DNA of 64,000 bases from Istiophorus platypterus (GCA_016859345.1 JADGDC010000120.1:1-64000), one strand, 5' to 3'. Positions 36,844 through 50,741 are shown, counted from the first letter of the stretch. Notes: a model not told the origin generated them from the sequence alone. Made by a program: numbers and translations.

Positions 36844-37551
36844 TCATTTATTTCTTCCCTCTTGCTGGCATGATTTAATCGCTTAAAGCTGTTTTGTCAA
36901 ATCTGTCTGTATGTTCAGCAAACACTGGAAAGATCAGATTTCTCTGGACTGAGTGCTCGTATGTTGCTGCTGTTGACGCGGGTTCAAATTTCCTTCCGAA
37001 AGTTTAAATCAATACTTGTGCTCTGTGTAGGATCATAGTGGATAAATCCATTTTACATGGGAAACATCCCTCAGCAAAGATGGACATTGGCTTTCCTACA
37101 CCTTGTAGCGGATGAGTTTCTTGACTCTCTGTCTGATCCCTTTTTTAATCCATGACGTGATCTATGCATCAGATTTTAAAATAGCTGAACTTTATGATTT
37201 TGAGATTACTGATGAATGTTTAAAAGCAAAAATTTAAGCCATTTTTATATTAAATTTGTTGGAAGTTAGAGTCTTAAAAAGGGAGAAAAGGGTTCAGCCT
37301 TGTTCTGTCGATGCAGGGTCAAGCTCTGAAGAACAGAAAGAACTACTAATATCGCATTTGGAGCCTGAAAAAACAACAAAAAACTGAACCAAATTTGAAA
37401 AAGTGAAAAAACAGACCAAACCACATTAGAACTGGAACAGTAACCTGATTGAGGAGGGCAAGTTGTCTGAGGCTTTAAGTAGGTGTAGTATTGTTGGGAA
37501 AATGGCTTCTCCAGGGTTGTAAATCTGACTCCATAAGATTTTTGTTTCAAC

Positions 37552-38567
37552 TGTTTTGTTAGACAGCCTTTTCCCGCATGTTCGTTTGTGAAAGAGGAGC
37601 CGGAGTCAGTTCGATCTTAAATGTAGTTTAATTCAGCAATGATCAGGTTCAGATTACAGAGCTCCGGGTCCTCATTCGCTTCCCTGACAGCAACAGAGTC
37701 CCCGTCAGTTCACGAAGTCTGACAACCTATCTATCCCTGGACCCGCTTGATATACTATTACAATGCGTCACGAATGTAGGTGGATTTCTGGTCTGCTTGG
37801 TCGCTCCCAGTTTTTTGTTGACCTCTCCCAGTCTGCTGTTTTTGTCCTTCTATGGCGCTGTCAATCTTCCCTCCAGCAGCAGTGGTGGAAGTTACATCTG
37901 AGGGTACCTGCTGATAAACAGGAGTTGCACACCGCCACAATTCTCCCCTCTGCCCTGCTGCCTGTCTCGGGATATGCTATCTATGCCTTCTTTCTGATAC
38001 CCTTGTTATGCATTCTAGGGAACAGGCCGTACTGACCGTGCCTCATAGTGGCTCTTTTCTCTGGGTTACACAATCATTCAGCTCCGTACATTCTGTATAT
38101 CCCTTCTAGGTAATCAAGTTTATAAGAAACACTTATTATTCCGATTAACCATGATTTCAAACATTTAGATATAATTTTAGTACATCTATATACTGGATTT
38201 CCTTTCAGTATCTGACATGTAATATATGTTACCTTTCCCATTGTTTTGGAATGTTTATGTGGGGGAGATCCCCATTCCTGGAGGTGCAGGACCTTTGTGC
38301 CCTGGGAATTGGGGCCCTGTTACTGACGGGAACCATAAGTTACGATCTGTTTGTCTAAACATTGGCCTGTACACAAATCATATAAATGAGTTTTGAGCTG
38401 TGATTCGGAGAGAGACTCATTCTGGCTCCGAGTCGTCTCCGGGCAAACCATGGTGCCTGATTGACGACGCGTCTTCTTTGTAATAAACCTATTTTATGCA
38501 ATCAAGCCGGTGTCAGCGAAGTTTCCTTCATCATCTGCACATCATCAAACTGTGAGAAACAACCACA
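37552..38567 (+). mobile_element. retroviral LTR-like segment, unit 4
   Basis: Carries several one-base losses (near 37911, 37940, 38440 and 38584) and 'gacgacgcg', where the others read 'gacgcacg', just before AATAAA. Confidence 0.42.
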
Positions 38568-39098
38568 TAGGAAATTGTTGGCCCCGTGAACGTTACTGTA
38601 GATTTGACACCAAGAATATCAGCCCGGCAGAGAGTAAAGACTATCCCTAAGAAAAAGCTGCTTTGTTGAAGTACTACGGGCATTTTTGTCACCTGAATAA
38701 AACCAGTGGTTAAAACTATGTTGAGTTTGAATGTGAGCCACCTGTCAATTTAATCCTTGTTCTGCTTCAAAACCTGCATTTTGTTGTGCTTACAGGACCC
38801 GCCATAGCCCAGCTGTCAACACAGCAGCTGAGCATCAACCTGGTCCCAGGCATCATCGCACATGTCCCCTAGTGTCCATGGTGGAAGATTTCTACCGGAT
38901 GTCTACCAGAGCATGAGCCATTACCTCCTTCGCCAGGTGGACCTGTCTCTTGGCTGCTGTACTGTTGTATGCTGCTGTTGTGGCAGCAATGCTGATCTGA
39001 GTGGCAGCAGATGTCTGTGGATTTTGATCTAGTTTAGTTAAAGAAACTTCACTGTCTTTTCCGTTCACCCCTGTGAATTTGTTTTTTGCAGTCTAAAG

Positions 39099-39242
39099 AT
39101 GCCTCGAATGGAAAAATATCTGCACAGTATACAAGTGGGCATGTGGTCCATAGCAGAGCTTGATGTGGATGGTGTGTCACTTAAAAAAGCAGTAGATGTT
39201 GGCCCAGGCACCACACACAGTGCAATTTACAATTTCATCTGA
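39099..39242 (+). other. unidentified 47-codon open frame, unit 4
   Basis: Intact. The bases just after the stop differ ('gactgtcttggg', where units 2, 3 and 5 read 'gactgtgcggg'). Confidence 0.3.
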
Positions 39243-39584
39243 CTGTCTTGGGACGAGGTTCTGTTATCCACATCGGAGCAAGGGTTTCCTCACCTGTATG
39301 GACCTACATACCTCTCTGGAATGTGAGCACTGGCTTGCCCCAGAAACAAGCAATACCTGCCTTGTCAGTTAATATGTTTGTCAAAATCTGTGTTATTATC
39401 TGTGTTATTTGCTGCCAGTCACCATCCAGTACAGTGTAGTGCTCATGGGGGTCGGCAGTGGGCAGACAAAATTATTACTATAGATAGATTGGGAGGAGAA
39501 GCCTGATCTGTTCCTTGAGGGAGTCTGCTGTGTTATGGCAAACCTGAGTTGGTGCACAGGGCAAATCTTGGGAGGAGCACTCAC

Positions 39585-39663
39585 CAGTGTCTTCACAGCT
39601 CATGTCTGGTGAGCAGTGATAACCTTGGCTACAGCAGGAAGAGTCATTCAGGGTTTTTGCCAT
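39585..39663 (-). other. cysteine-rich exon-like stretch, unit 4
   Basis: Two bases shorter than unit 2 (loss of a C and a T near 39650). Confidence 0.25.
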
Positions 39664-41188
39664 CTTACAGACACAAGAGAGGGCCTGGCTGGTAAAAGTG
39701 TCTCCTCTTTCTCATGACTCTGGGCAGGTGGTTTTGTCATGGCATCAATCACAGCTGGAAACAAGTGTCCTTTGAAAAGTATGAGGATGGTTTTTGCTTG
39801 CTGTTGCAAAATTCTAATAGCTTCTCCAAATGAGACAGTGAAAATTAAGCTTTGAAACTGATATAAATGAACTAAACTTTTCTACTTTAATTTGGGATGA
39901 CTAGTGTTTGAGTATTCTGTGAGTACAATTCCACAGAAAAGAAATCCTTTCAAATCTCACTGAGGAGTGAGTTGTAATCACCATTTCTCCCATTAAAATT
40001 AGCAAAGGAATCAGTAAAATTTGTGATTCTTTAGGTGATCTCAAAATACTGCACCTGTCTAATGGTAGATCATTATTACAGAGGCATTTTGAGTGACAAA
40101 GTTTGTCCAGGCCTGCAGAACTTTATATTCAAATATATGCTAGTGCCCAAAATACAATATAAGAAAATAATAATTATTTGATAAAATATTAATAGGATAT
40201 CTGAAATTCTATTCAAGAGATCTAACTTTTGTAATCTGATGTGAGAGCAGTCATAAAAAGGGCTCCTTAACTCTCATTAGTGTAAGAACAGTCAGTGTAA
40301 TAATAATGAAAATACCGTATGAAGTTAAGAATAGGTGTCAAATTTAAAAAAAAAATGTAAATTCGGGGTTTATGTGCAGTAAATAAGAGTCATAATGTCT
40401 AACCCTGATTACGGACCACATCCACAGCACAAACTTATTGAAAAAGACAAGAGATGTCTTCAAGTCACATTTTTAAATTTTTGTTTGGTAATTCCTTACC
40501 TTGCCAGTCTTTGTACTTACCTTAGAGGCGAATTTGTGGGAATCCAGCAGTTGGTGAAAAATCTGAAAGTGAAAAGCGCCCAGTGAGTGAAAGCACAAGC
40601 ACAAATTGATAGACCTGTTTCTGTGTACAAAGGACAATAGGAAGACATCATTGGTGACTACACATGAAGGGTCATGGACAGCACTGATTCATATTACATC
40701 AAAAGGGTTACATATTGATTAAAATAAGTAAAAAAAAACTATCAAATTTGAAAGAACTGCACACAAACAAAGCCCGAGAGTTCCTCAGTCATTCTCAAGT
40801 CAATGTTGAAACATAATCGAGACCTCTTGGTGTTCACAAGTTATCACATTCCCGTGCTCGTGTCCATTTCAACCACTTTTTGTCAACAGCTGGGACTGAA
40901 TAGCCAGAGAGAACATGAAATTTGGTACATGAACATTTATTGCTGGCATCGGAAAAAGTAGTTACACCAAATGATCCTAACTCAAGGTCCACACAATTAA
41001 CGACATCTCACAGTTTTGATTTACAGTCAATGGACAAATGCCACTTTCATCCATTTTTGAAATTGTAGATTGACCATGAATTATGATTATTTTATCAAAT
41101 CTTTTTGGCCAAGGAAAATCGATTACAGACATTCAGTTCTCTATATTTGCAGGTCTCAATAATGTCATTATGCATAATTAAACTGTGA

Positions 41189-41206
41189 TACTGTATGTTA
41201 CTGTCT
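41189..41206. repeat. target-site duplication, left copy
   Basis: The 18-bp sequence 'tactgtatgttactgtct' sits directly left of the LINE and recurs exactly on its right. The other units have it once at this place, for example near 7004 and 18394. Confidence 0.93.
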
Positions 41207-44200
41207 TCTTCTTTTTCTTTCGGCTTTTCCCTTTAGGGGTCGCCACAGCGAATCAGTGTCCTCCATCTAACCCTGTCTTCTGCGTCCTCTTCACTCACAC
41301 CAACTACCTTCATGTCCTCTTTCACTACATCCATAAACCTCCTCTTTGGTCTTCCTCTAGGCCTCCTGCCTGGCAGTTCAAAACTCAGTATCCTTCTACC
41401 AATATAATCACTATCTCTTCTCAGTACATGTCCAAACCATCTCAGTCTGGCCTCTCTGACTTTATCTCGTAAACCTCTAACATGTGCTGTCCCTCTGATG
41501 TACTCATTCCTGATCCTATCCATCCTGGTCACTCCCAGAGAGAACCTCAACATCTTCATCTCTGCTACCTCCAGCTCTGCCTCCTGTCTTTTCCTCAGTG
41601 GCACTGTCTCTAGACCAAACAGCATCGCTGGTCTCACCACAGTTTTGTACACCTTTCCTTTCATTTTAGCTGAAACTCTTCTATCACACATCACACCTGA
41701 CACTTTTCTCCCCCGTTCCAGCCTGCCTGCACACGCTTCTTCACCTCTTTTCCACACTCTCCATTGCCCTGGACTGTTGACCCTAAGTACTTAAAATCCT
41801 CCACCTTCTTTATCTCTTCTCCCTGTAACCTCACTCTTCCACTTGGGTCCCTCTCGTTACTTTACATGTACTCTGTCTTGCTGCGGCTAACCTTCATTCC
41901 TCTCCTTTCCAGGGCAAATCTCCACCTCTCAAGCTTCTCCTCCACCTGTTCCCTGCTCTCACTACATATCACAATGTCATCTGCAAACATCATAGTCCAT
42001 GGAGATTCCTGTCTAACCTCGTCTGTCAGTCTGTCCATCACCATAGCAAACAAGAAGGGGCTTAGAGCTGATCCCTGATGCAGTCCCACCTCTACCTTGA
42101 ACTCCTCTGTCACACCTACAGCACACCTAACCACTGTCTTACAGTCCACATACATGTCCTGCACCACTCTAACATACTTCTCTGTCACTCCAGACTTCCT
42201 CATACAGTACCACAGTTCCTCTCTGGGCACCCTGTCATACGCTTTCTCCAGATCTACAAAGACACAATGCAGCTCCCTCTGACCTTCCCTGTACTTCTCT
42301 ATCAACATCCTCAAAGCAAATACTGCATCTGTGGTACTCTTTTTGGCATGAAGCCATACTGCTGCTCACAAATGCTCACTTTTGCCCTTAGTCTAGCTTC
42401 AACTACTCTTTCCCATAGCTTCATTGTATGGCTCATCAGCTTTATTCCTCTGTAGTTGCCACAGTTCTGCACATCTCTCTTGTTCTTAAAAATGGGCACC
42501 AGCACACTTCTCCTCCATTCCTCAGGCATCTTCTCACTATCTAAGATCCTGTTAAACAACCCAGTAAGAAACTCTACTGCCGCCTCTCCTAGACACTTCC
42601 ATACCTCCACAGGTATATCATCAGGACCAAGTGCCTTCCACTCTTCATCCTCTTCAGTGCCTTCCTCACTTCATCTTTACTAATCTTTGCTATTTCCTGA
42701 TCCACAACAGCCACATCTTCTACTCTTCGTTCTCTCTCATTTTTCCTCATTCATCAACTCTGCAAAGTACTCTTTCCATCTTCCCATCACACTGCTGGCA
42801 CCTGTCAATACATTTCCATCTCTATCCTTAATCACCCTAACCTGCTGCACGTCCTTCCCATCTCTGTCTCTCTGCCTTGCCAATCTGTATAGATCAGTCT
42901 CTCCTCCTTACTGTCCAACCTAACATACAAGTCATCATAAGCCCCTTGTTTGGCCTTTGCCACCTCTACTTTCACCTTACGCTGCATCTCCCTGTACTCC
43001 TGTCTACTCTCTTCAGTCCTCTCAGTGTCCCACTTCTTCTTAGCTAATCTCTCTTTTCTGTATACACTCCTGCACCTCCTCATTCCACCACCAAGTCTCT
43101 TTATCTACTTTCCTTCCAGATGACACACCAAGTACTCTCCTTCCTGTCTCTCCCTGATCACAATAGATGTAGTTCTCCAGTCATCTGGAAGCACCTCCTG
43201 ACCTCCCAGAGCCTGCTTCAACTCCTTCCTAAAAGTCATGCAACACTTACTTTTTTAGCTACCACCATTTCGTCCGCTGCTATGCATTTGACCTCTTCTT
43301 CTCCACCACCAAGGTCATCCTACACACCAGCATTCTATGCTGTCTGGCTACACTCTCACCAACCACTACTTTGCAGTCACTGATCTCCTTCAGATTAAAT
43401 CAACCACCATCTGTCCTTCTGCGTTCCTCTCCTGGATACCGAATCTGCCCATCGCTTCCTCATCGCCTCTGTTTCCTGCACCAACATGTCCATTGAAGTC
43501 TGCACCAATGACAACTCTCTCATCTCTAGGGATGCTCTGTATGGCTTCATCAAGGTCCGACCAGAATTTCTCCTTCTCCTCCAGCTCACAGCCTACCTGT
43601 GGAGCATACCCACTAACCACATTGAACATTACACCTTCGATTTCTAGCTTCAGACTCATCACTCTATCCGACACTCTTTTTACCTCCAGTACATTCCTAA
43701 CAAGCTCCTCCTTCAAGATAACTCCTACTCCGTTTCTCTTCCTATCTACACCATGGTAGAACAACTTGAACCCTGCTCCCAAACTTCTAGCCTTGCTACC
43801 TTTCCACCTGGTCTCCTGGACACACAGTATGTCTACCTTCCTCCTCTGCATCATGTCAACTAACTCTCTACCCTTTCCTGTCATGGTTCCAACATTCAAA
43901 GTCCCTACTCTCAGTCCTAGCCTCTTGGCATTCCTCTTCTCTCTCTTCCTACGAACACACCTTCCTCCTCTCCTTCTTCTACCAACAGTAGTCCAATTTC
44001 CACCGGCACCCTGTAGGTGAACAGCACCGATGGCGGTCGTTGTTAACCCGGGCCTCGACCGATCGGTATGGGATTCATAGATCTGACTCGCATGTTTGAT
44101 TTGGCAAAAGTTTTACGTCGGATGCCCTTCCTGACACAACCCTCTGTATTAATCCGGGCTTGGGACCGGCACAATAAGACACTGGCTTGTGTCCCCTTGC

Positions 44201-44208
44201 GGCTACAT
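41207..44208 (-). mobile_element. near full-length RTE-clade (Expander-like) LINE inserted in unit 4
   Basis: A 3002-bp minus-strand LINE with both ends present, inside unit 4 only. Domain order on the coding strand is AP endonuclease (43390-43899; CVQETRWKG, then GADFNGHVGAGNRG), then reverse transcriptase (pieces at 42311-42610 and 41862-42314; VFVDLEKAYDRVPRE, GLHQGSALSPFLF and the catalytic FADD box in MMFADDIVICSE), then the basic C-terminal region (41233-41757; LRWFGHVLRRDSD, LPGRRPRGRPKRRFMD). The single ORF is broken by frameshifts, and about 121 bp of the endonuclease region is missing near 43396, so this copy cannot encode a complete protein. The 3' tail is CTT/GAA-rich, as in RTE elements. 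Clade assignment is by motif resemblance. Confidence 0.92.
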
Positions 44209-44226
44209 TACTGTATGTTACTGTCT
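44209..44226. repeat. target-site duplication, right copy
   Basis: Exact second copy of the 18-bp target sequence. The ordinary unit sequence ('catgtactttatt') resumes immediately after it, so the pre-insertion state can be read from any other unit. Confidence 0.93.
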
Positions 44227-45408
44227 CATGTACTTTATTTAACTGTCTGGCTTTGAAAAGTTCATCTCCATGATTTAAACGGGCATCTTTAAATTCAGAG
44301 GCGACTGATTCTGAATGAAACAGTGCAGTAGAGAGAATGACTTTTCCTAATGTGATTTATTGTATTCTCATCATATCGCACTAATACTTTGTTCATTCTT
44401 CATCATACTTCACTGAAATCCATGTGTATTTTTTTTTGTCTTTCACATTTCCTAACTAACTTCTTCTTTTGTCTTTATCAAGCCAGGTTAGATAGTTGAC
44501 ACAGTGCTCTGCGCTCCACTACTCTTTATGTCGGAAAGTAGCTGTGTGCAATAGTGTGCTCTAAATGTTACTGGACTTAAGCTACAAAGCGATTCAAATG
44601 ACTGCTCAAGGGTTGGATATCATTCAAAAAGAGTCTTTACCCTCAATACAACTTTCAGGTAGAGATACAGATACATTGTTAGTGTTGTTGTTGTTGTTGT
44701 ATTTGCTGTTGTTGTTGTGGTGGTGTCTGTTTGAGTACCTCTCAGGGTCTATTAGAGTACATTGGCTGAAACACTTATAAAGTACCAAATAATCAAAACC
44801 GGAAGTACACAAAACAGCGTAAGATGGGGACAGAATGGCACTGGACGTGGGGGGGGGTATTGATTTTTGTCATAAAAAGTTGTTTTTTTTACTGGACTTG
44901 CCTGTGTGATTGCATATGGTAGTGAAGGACATCCCTGTCTGTCTGTGTCCAAAGATGGTCTGTGGTGTCAAATGTGAATGTCCTTCTTAATTTCTCTACG
45001 GTCGTCACTGAATCCTGGTCGATTTTGTTCTGGTGTTCACAAAGTCTCTTGACCAGTGTCCTTGTGGTTTTAGCCATGTTGCCTAGATGTGACCAACACC
45101 AGTTTTCCTCTCTAAAGTTATATCGGCAGATTATATCGGCAGATATATCGGCAAAATTTGGTTATAAATCTTAAGTATTTCTTTATGAGAAATGGATGCA
45201 AAAAAAAGCTCAGAGAAAAGCCCCCTTGGTCATCTATCCCTCAAAAACTAATATTCTGCTTCATCGTGACTTTGTGGCTGAGCTGTGGGAGTGGAGAAAA
45301 CCTCATAATTTCAGAGGGTTCATACATTTTTTCTTGCCATATCATTGAGCCAAGTCTTCGGATCAAGTTAACAATTGAATCGTTTTAGCTCGCATTTCTG
45401 CATGCAAA

Positions 45409-45409
<1 letters not shown>

Positions 45410-45446
<37 letters not shown>
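45410..45446. repeat. (CA)n downstream of slc26a11, unit 4
   Basis: About 18 repeats. Confidence 0.9.
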
Positions 45447-45450
<4 letters not shown>

Positions 45451-48002
45451 AATAAAAGTGTGGAATTTTTATTCACAAAAAAATTCTTATATAAAAGTGA
45501 GGATTTGGGTTTGTACTATAATTTATTTACTGTCTGTGTGACGCATTAATGAACAAACTGATGAGTAAATTGTTATTTTGTAAATTCAGATTTGGTCTCT
45601 GGCAGCTGACCTATCATCTTCAGTCCTACAGGGAAAACAGAGGGGATGCTCTGTTGATAAAAATACATATTTCAGTAATATTACCTCTCTCATTATCTCC
45701 TCATTCGTAGGAACATAAAACATTAAATGTTCTTCAAAAGCATATAAAACCCTAGAAAACACACTATTAGATGTCTGGTCCATATTTTGTGCAAGGATAG
45801 AGGAGTGTTGTAATCCAGGAGATTCTACAATAATATCCAGATTCAAACTTGGCAGAAGTTCAGTGCAACACATTTCCCTTGGACAGGAAAAAGGGGGACA
45901 TCACTTGGCCACCGGCAGTTGCTGCACACTTGACAGTAAATGGAGGTTGCTTATCCTGTTTAATGTCATAAGAGCCCAATAATCTCAGATGTGAATTAGT
46001 GATTAGTGTTGTTGCTACATTGTTTCCGTCACACGAATGCGATCGGACAGTTTCCGTGTCAGTCATCAACGAGGTCCCCTGACGCCATCTGCAGCGCCGC
46101 CTCCACAGTGTCCGTGTACCTGAGGTCCTGCAGATCTGCTGCTAGGAGAACCTCTAGAACAGAAGGCTGAAGGAGCGTGTGAAAAAGAGAGCCAGACAGA
46201 CATTATATTTATTTTGTTGTGTTGTTATAAGAACTGAACTCTGGCCCAAAAAAAAAATAATCATACCTGCAATCTGCCTGCCTCTACCTGCCCCAGCATG
46301 TCCTTGAGCTCACTGATCACTGTGTAATCTATGCTGCCGACGTGATGGCAGTACAGGACCACTGACCGCGGAGGAGACTCTGGCAGGAAAACTGAGTCCA
46401 CTGCTCAACTCCATCACCAGTACACCGTGGTCAGGCACCTGCACACGATGGGCACACACTGTCACTGAGCAAAAATATGGGTTTTACTGTTAAAGAGCAA
46501 GGTAGAGTAAGACAATCCCTGAAAAACCATACCTCAGGAACTGAAGCAGAAGTTCTGTAAAGTCATTTGCAAAATAAGGGATAAGGGATACCTATCTTAG
46601 TATAAAGCATTAGAGAAAAATCTCCTGTGGTTGTCCAGTTGCTAATGTCTCATGGCAATGGCAACGTCATTATATTTCCCGAGCGCTCGATCAACCAATA
46701 CAGTGGGCCTATTGCATAGCACATTAGTTTAAACCCAGTAAACTTAGGTATTGTTACAAGATGCAGTCTGCATCTGCCCTGATGAAGCCACAATCTGTTT
46801 GGCCCTATGGTTGGTTAGGGGCTGATCAAATGATTGTGGCACCTACACAGTACTTTTAGTAACTCTACTTATATCCAGTGAAAATGTTTTACAACTACGG
46901 TACCTTTATCTGGGGTCTGGCAGTGTTGTACAGCAGCAGGGCTCCAGATATGGCTACACCTCCTATGATGCCGTACTGCACCTGCCAGAAACTCATTGAG
47001 AATGTCTACAAAAGGCAGCCGGTCCAGCTCTGTGGAAGACACATGAGCGCCGGGCTTCAAATAAACGAACAGATACACGTAAGGAACACTGAAGTAAGAA
47101 AACGGAGCAAACACTTACTGCGTATCCTCCACATCTTAGCCATAACACGGTAATCCACCATGGGAGCTACCGCACAGATGATAACAGCAGCCAGAGAAGC
47201 TTTGGGGATGTAGTAGATGGCCATCATGAGGAATTCCAGGGAAAGCAACAAAATCGCACTTGCAGAAACCCACAGAAAATGATTCAAAACTGAAAAATAA
47301 ATAAATAGACATTGTCTTTGTGTTTGTGTGAAGACTGCCATGTGAGGTTTGATTGCATCACAAAGTAAAAATATACCAGTACGTAACAATTACTACACTG
47401 TATTACACCATGCACAGGAACAGCACTTTATGTGGGGATCCTCTTTAAGAGTGATCACACAAAATCTTTCCGTTCTTCTGTGACTTGATGGATAAGGACA
47501 TATTCATGGTTGAAGCCTGTGGAGAGGAGGAGGTTGACTGTAAGAAAAAGGGCAAATTAATATTCATAATTTTTGTCCGTATGCTCTATTTTTAATTTTT
47601 AAAAAAGTAACACATAAATTTCTTATGCTCACATGCTGGGCTGTCTCTCTTTAAGATGAATGTTTTCTACTGTTGTTTTGCAATCTGTCATGTCTGCTAA
47701 AAACCTGTGTGAACTGTTTTCTTTAAGACGTCTACCTCCATGACAAAACTTTTTTTCTGCAGAGAAGATGGAGGCGGAAAAGGGGGCAAAAAAAATGTGG
47801 AGGGGGATGTGGAGCTAAAATACGATATCACAGACCACCACAGGAGGGAGTAAGAGAGTACCGACAAATAAAGCGAAAGCTGAAAGAGTCAGGACTCACT
47901 GGTGATGATGCCTCCAGCTGGAGTGCGGACCCCGGTCTGGGAGTTCACCGCTGTTCTGGATTTGAAGACAAAACATGACACTATAAGTATATGATATTTG
48001 AT

Positions 48003-48120
48003 CTCTCTCTCTCTCTCTCTCTCACTCTCCGTCTCTCTCTCTCTCTCTCTCACTCTCCGTCTCTCTCTCACTCTCCGTCTCTCTTTCTCTCTCCGTCTGT
48101 CTCTCTCTCTTTCACACACA
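48003..48120. repeat. (CT)n tract, unit 4
   Basis: Longest copy of the tract in the window. Confidence 0.95.
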
Positions 48121-48464
48121 CACACCCACCCATACACAAACCTCCCAAAGCTTCCAGTGACAGGGTAGGCTGACACAAAGGAGCCCATGATGTTAGTGAC
48201 TCCAATTGCCAGCAGCTCCAGGTTGGCATTTATCCTGTAGTCATTCTGACTCGCTGAGGACAAACAGGAAGTTAAAATCAGTTGAGAGTCTGATGAAACA
48301 CTCATTCACTGCATCTGCCTTGATTCAAGTGCTGGTATAATGTGTAGAAAAGTGCTTTTGCAACATTATAGTAAAAAGGTAAAATCTCCATTTCTAATAA
48401 TAAGTTTGCATTAACTCACTTTGACTCATCTTAACTTGTTGAAAGAGCTGAAAAAATCTACAAA

Positions 48465-48969
48465 CTTGCTAACATGCTGATGTTTAGCAGTTATAATGTT
48501 TTATAACTGCTAAAAATCAGCAGTTATTACATTGTTTATTAACAATGTTGATTTAGCATGTTAGCGTGTTAACTAGTAATCATTCATGTCATAACAAGTA
48601 CAGCGGAGGCTGATGGGAATGTCATTAGTTTCCAGGTATTTAGCCGTAAACAAAAATACTGGAGAAATTTGAGTTTTGACCTGAGATGGAGCTAAAAAGG
48701 GATCAATCAAAGTAATCTCAGTTCCGCACCAAATTTCATGCCAAGCCATACAATAGTTCTTGAGGCATCTCAGTCAAAACCACAAATATCAACCTCTTGG
48801 TTTCACAACAGGAAACATCATAGGATCACCAAAGTAACGAGGATTCTTCCTCTAGGGACCATGAATGTCTGAACCGAATTTCATGGTAATCCATCCAGTG
48901 GCTGTTATATCTTAGCTTAGATTAAAGTTGTGGACCAACAGACAGACCGACATTGGCAAGATTACAGCC
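48465..48969. repeat. foldback/MITE-like repeat, unit 4
   Basis: Same structure; the hairpin arms are unchanged. Confidence 0.6.
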
Positions 48970-49300
48970 ATACCAACAAACACTTACCAAAAGCTTTTGC
49001 AATAGCAATGCTCTCTAACAGACCCATGAAAGGGGTGGGGGGGGGCCTGAACGGCGGGAACCCTAGGAAATTTCCCCAGTGACTGTGAACACGTGATGGC
49101 CATAAGAATTCCAGGAAAATGCTACGAGGGATGCAGCCACAACCAGCAGAGCGTTACGCACTGACCAAGACAGATAGGAACAAGGACGCACAGGGAAAAA
49201 AATGGAATGTTTCAGAAAAATAGGCATCGAGTTGGTCTTTGAAAAAGTGAACCGGTGTCATCACTGTATATGCTTGCAGAGAGGACAGATGCATTCACAA

Positions 49301-49301
<1 letters not shown>

Positions 49302-49357
<56 letters not shown>
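49302..49357. repeat. (CA)n beside exon block 1, unit 4
   Basis: About 28 CA repeats. Confidence 0.95.
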
Positions 49358-49360
<3 letters not shown>

Positions 49361-49949
49361 ACTGGCTGGTAGTAACAGCCCACACTAGCTTCCTGGCGAG
49401 TCTGGAGTAGGGAGGCGCATCGTCAGAGCTGAGACGCATGCTCATAAACATTAACATGACCAGCAGAGCAAGACAGAGCAGACCTAGGACCACATCACCT
49501 AGGCTGGCCTCTGGGATCTTGTAGAAGGTGTAGTAAACCTGCAGGAAGAACCGCTGAGGAACGTCTTGTAGTCCCAGAATATTCTACAAACAGAAGCAAC
49601 AGGGCTGACATCAGCTAACACCATCAAAAAGTAGCAGATCTGGTCGGGTGATGAACACAGTGGATGAACGCTCTTTGCTCTTTAGATAGAAACAGTAACT
49701 ACAAACTAAGTTAGCAAACGCAAATCAATCAAAATCCTCTTTTATTACATTCTCTCCATTTCTATGTTTGGCACAGTAAGAAAAGCAAATGAAGAGTATG
49801 AAATACACAAGGGTTTGTCAAGAGCAAGAAGGTTTGAATTTTTCTTTCAATTGTTACATAATCTCGCTTTATATATATATTTAAGAAATTGTTGACACAA
49901 ATCCACTGCTAAATTGGTTCTCTCTTCAAGCCAGATCTAACATCAAAAT

Positions 49950-50635
49950 CTTCTTCTTTTTCTTTTTGGCTTTTCCCTTTAGGGGTCGCCACAGCGAATC
50001 AGTGTCCTCCATCTAATCCTGTCTTCTGCGTCCTCTTCTCTCACACCAACTACCTTCATGTCCACTTTCACTACATCCATAAACCTCCTCTTTGGTCTTC
50101 CTCTTGGCCTCCTGCCTGGCAGTTCATACTCTATCCGACACTCTTTTTACCTCCAGGACATTCCAAACAAGCTCCTCCTTCAAGATAACTCCTACTCCGT
50201 TTCTCTTCCTATCTACACCATGGTAGAACAACTTGAACCCTGCTCCCAAACTTCTAGCCTTGCTACCTTTCCACTTGGTCTCCTGGACACACAGTATGTC
50301 TACCTTCCTCCTCTGTTCCAACATTCAAAGTCCCTACTCTCAGTCCCAGCCTCTTGGCATTCCTCTTCTCTCTTCCCTCTGAACACACCTTCCTCCTCTC
50401 CTTCTTCTACCAACAGTAGTCCGATTTCCACCGGCACCCTGTAGGTGAACAGCACCGATGGCGGTCGTTGTTAACCCGGGCATCGACCGATCCGGTATGG
50501 GATTCATAGATTTGATTCGCATGTTTGATTTGGCAAAAGTTTTACGTCGGATGCCCTTCCTGACACAACCCTCTGTATTTATCCGGGCTTGGGACCGGCA
50601 CAATAAGACACTGGCTTGTGTCCCCTTGCGGCTAC
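49950..50635 (-). mobile_element. junction RTE derivative, units 4/5
   Basis: Same breakpoint, at about 50126-50129. Near 50371 it reads 'tctcttccctctgaacac', where the others read 'tctctcttcctacgaacac'. Confidence 0.9.
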
Positions 50636-50638
50636 ATT

Positions 50639-50741
50639 ATTTATATATATATACACACACACATATATATGTGTGTATATGTATGTATATGTAAATATAT
50701 AAATATATAAGTATAAACATATACACATATATCTATACACA
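50639..50741. repeat. AT/CA-rich alternating segment, unit 5
   Basis: As unit 3. Confidence 0.85.

Larger units (their letters stand above)
46059..49583 (-). pseudogene. slc26a11: slc26a11 5'-truncated pseudogene, copy 4
   Basis: Exon blocks at 49363-49583, 48988-49160, 48142-48253, 47900-47955, 47119-47258, 46904-47029, 46267-46438 and 46059-46166. It lies in the unit hit by the LINE, but the insertion is about 1.9 kb beyond its 3' end and does not disturb it. Block 1 is open; the shared lesions in blocks 2, 5, 6 and 7 are present. Confidence 0.88.
36220..50635. repeat. tandem unit 4 of the 11.4 kb array, enlarged by a LINE insertion
   Basis: Complete unit, 14416 bp. It equals the normal unit plus a 3002-bp RTE element and an 18-bp target duplication; removing these leaves 11396 bp. 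The part left of the insertion (about 37.8-40.8 kb) carries more single-base losses than other copies, for example near 37911, 38420, 38580 and 40230. Confidence 0.95.
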
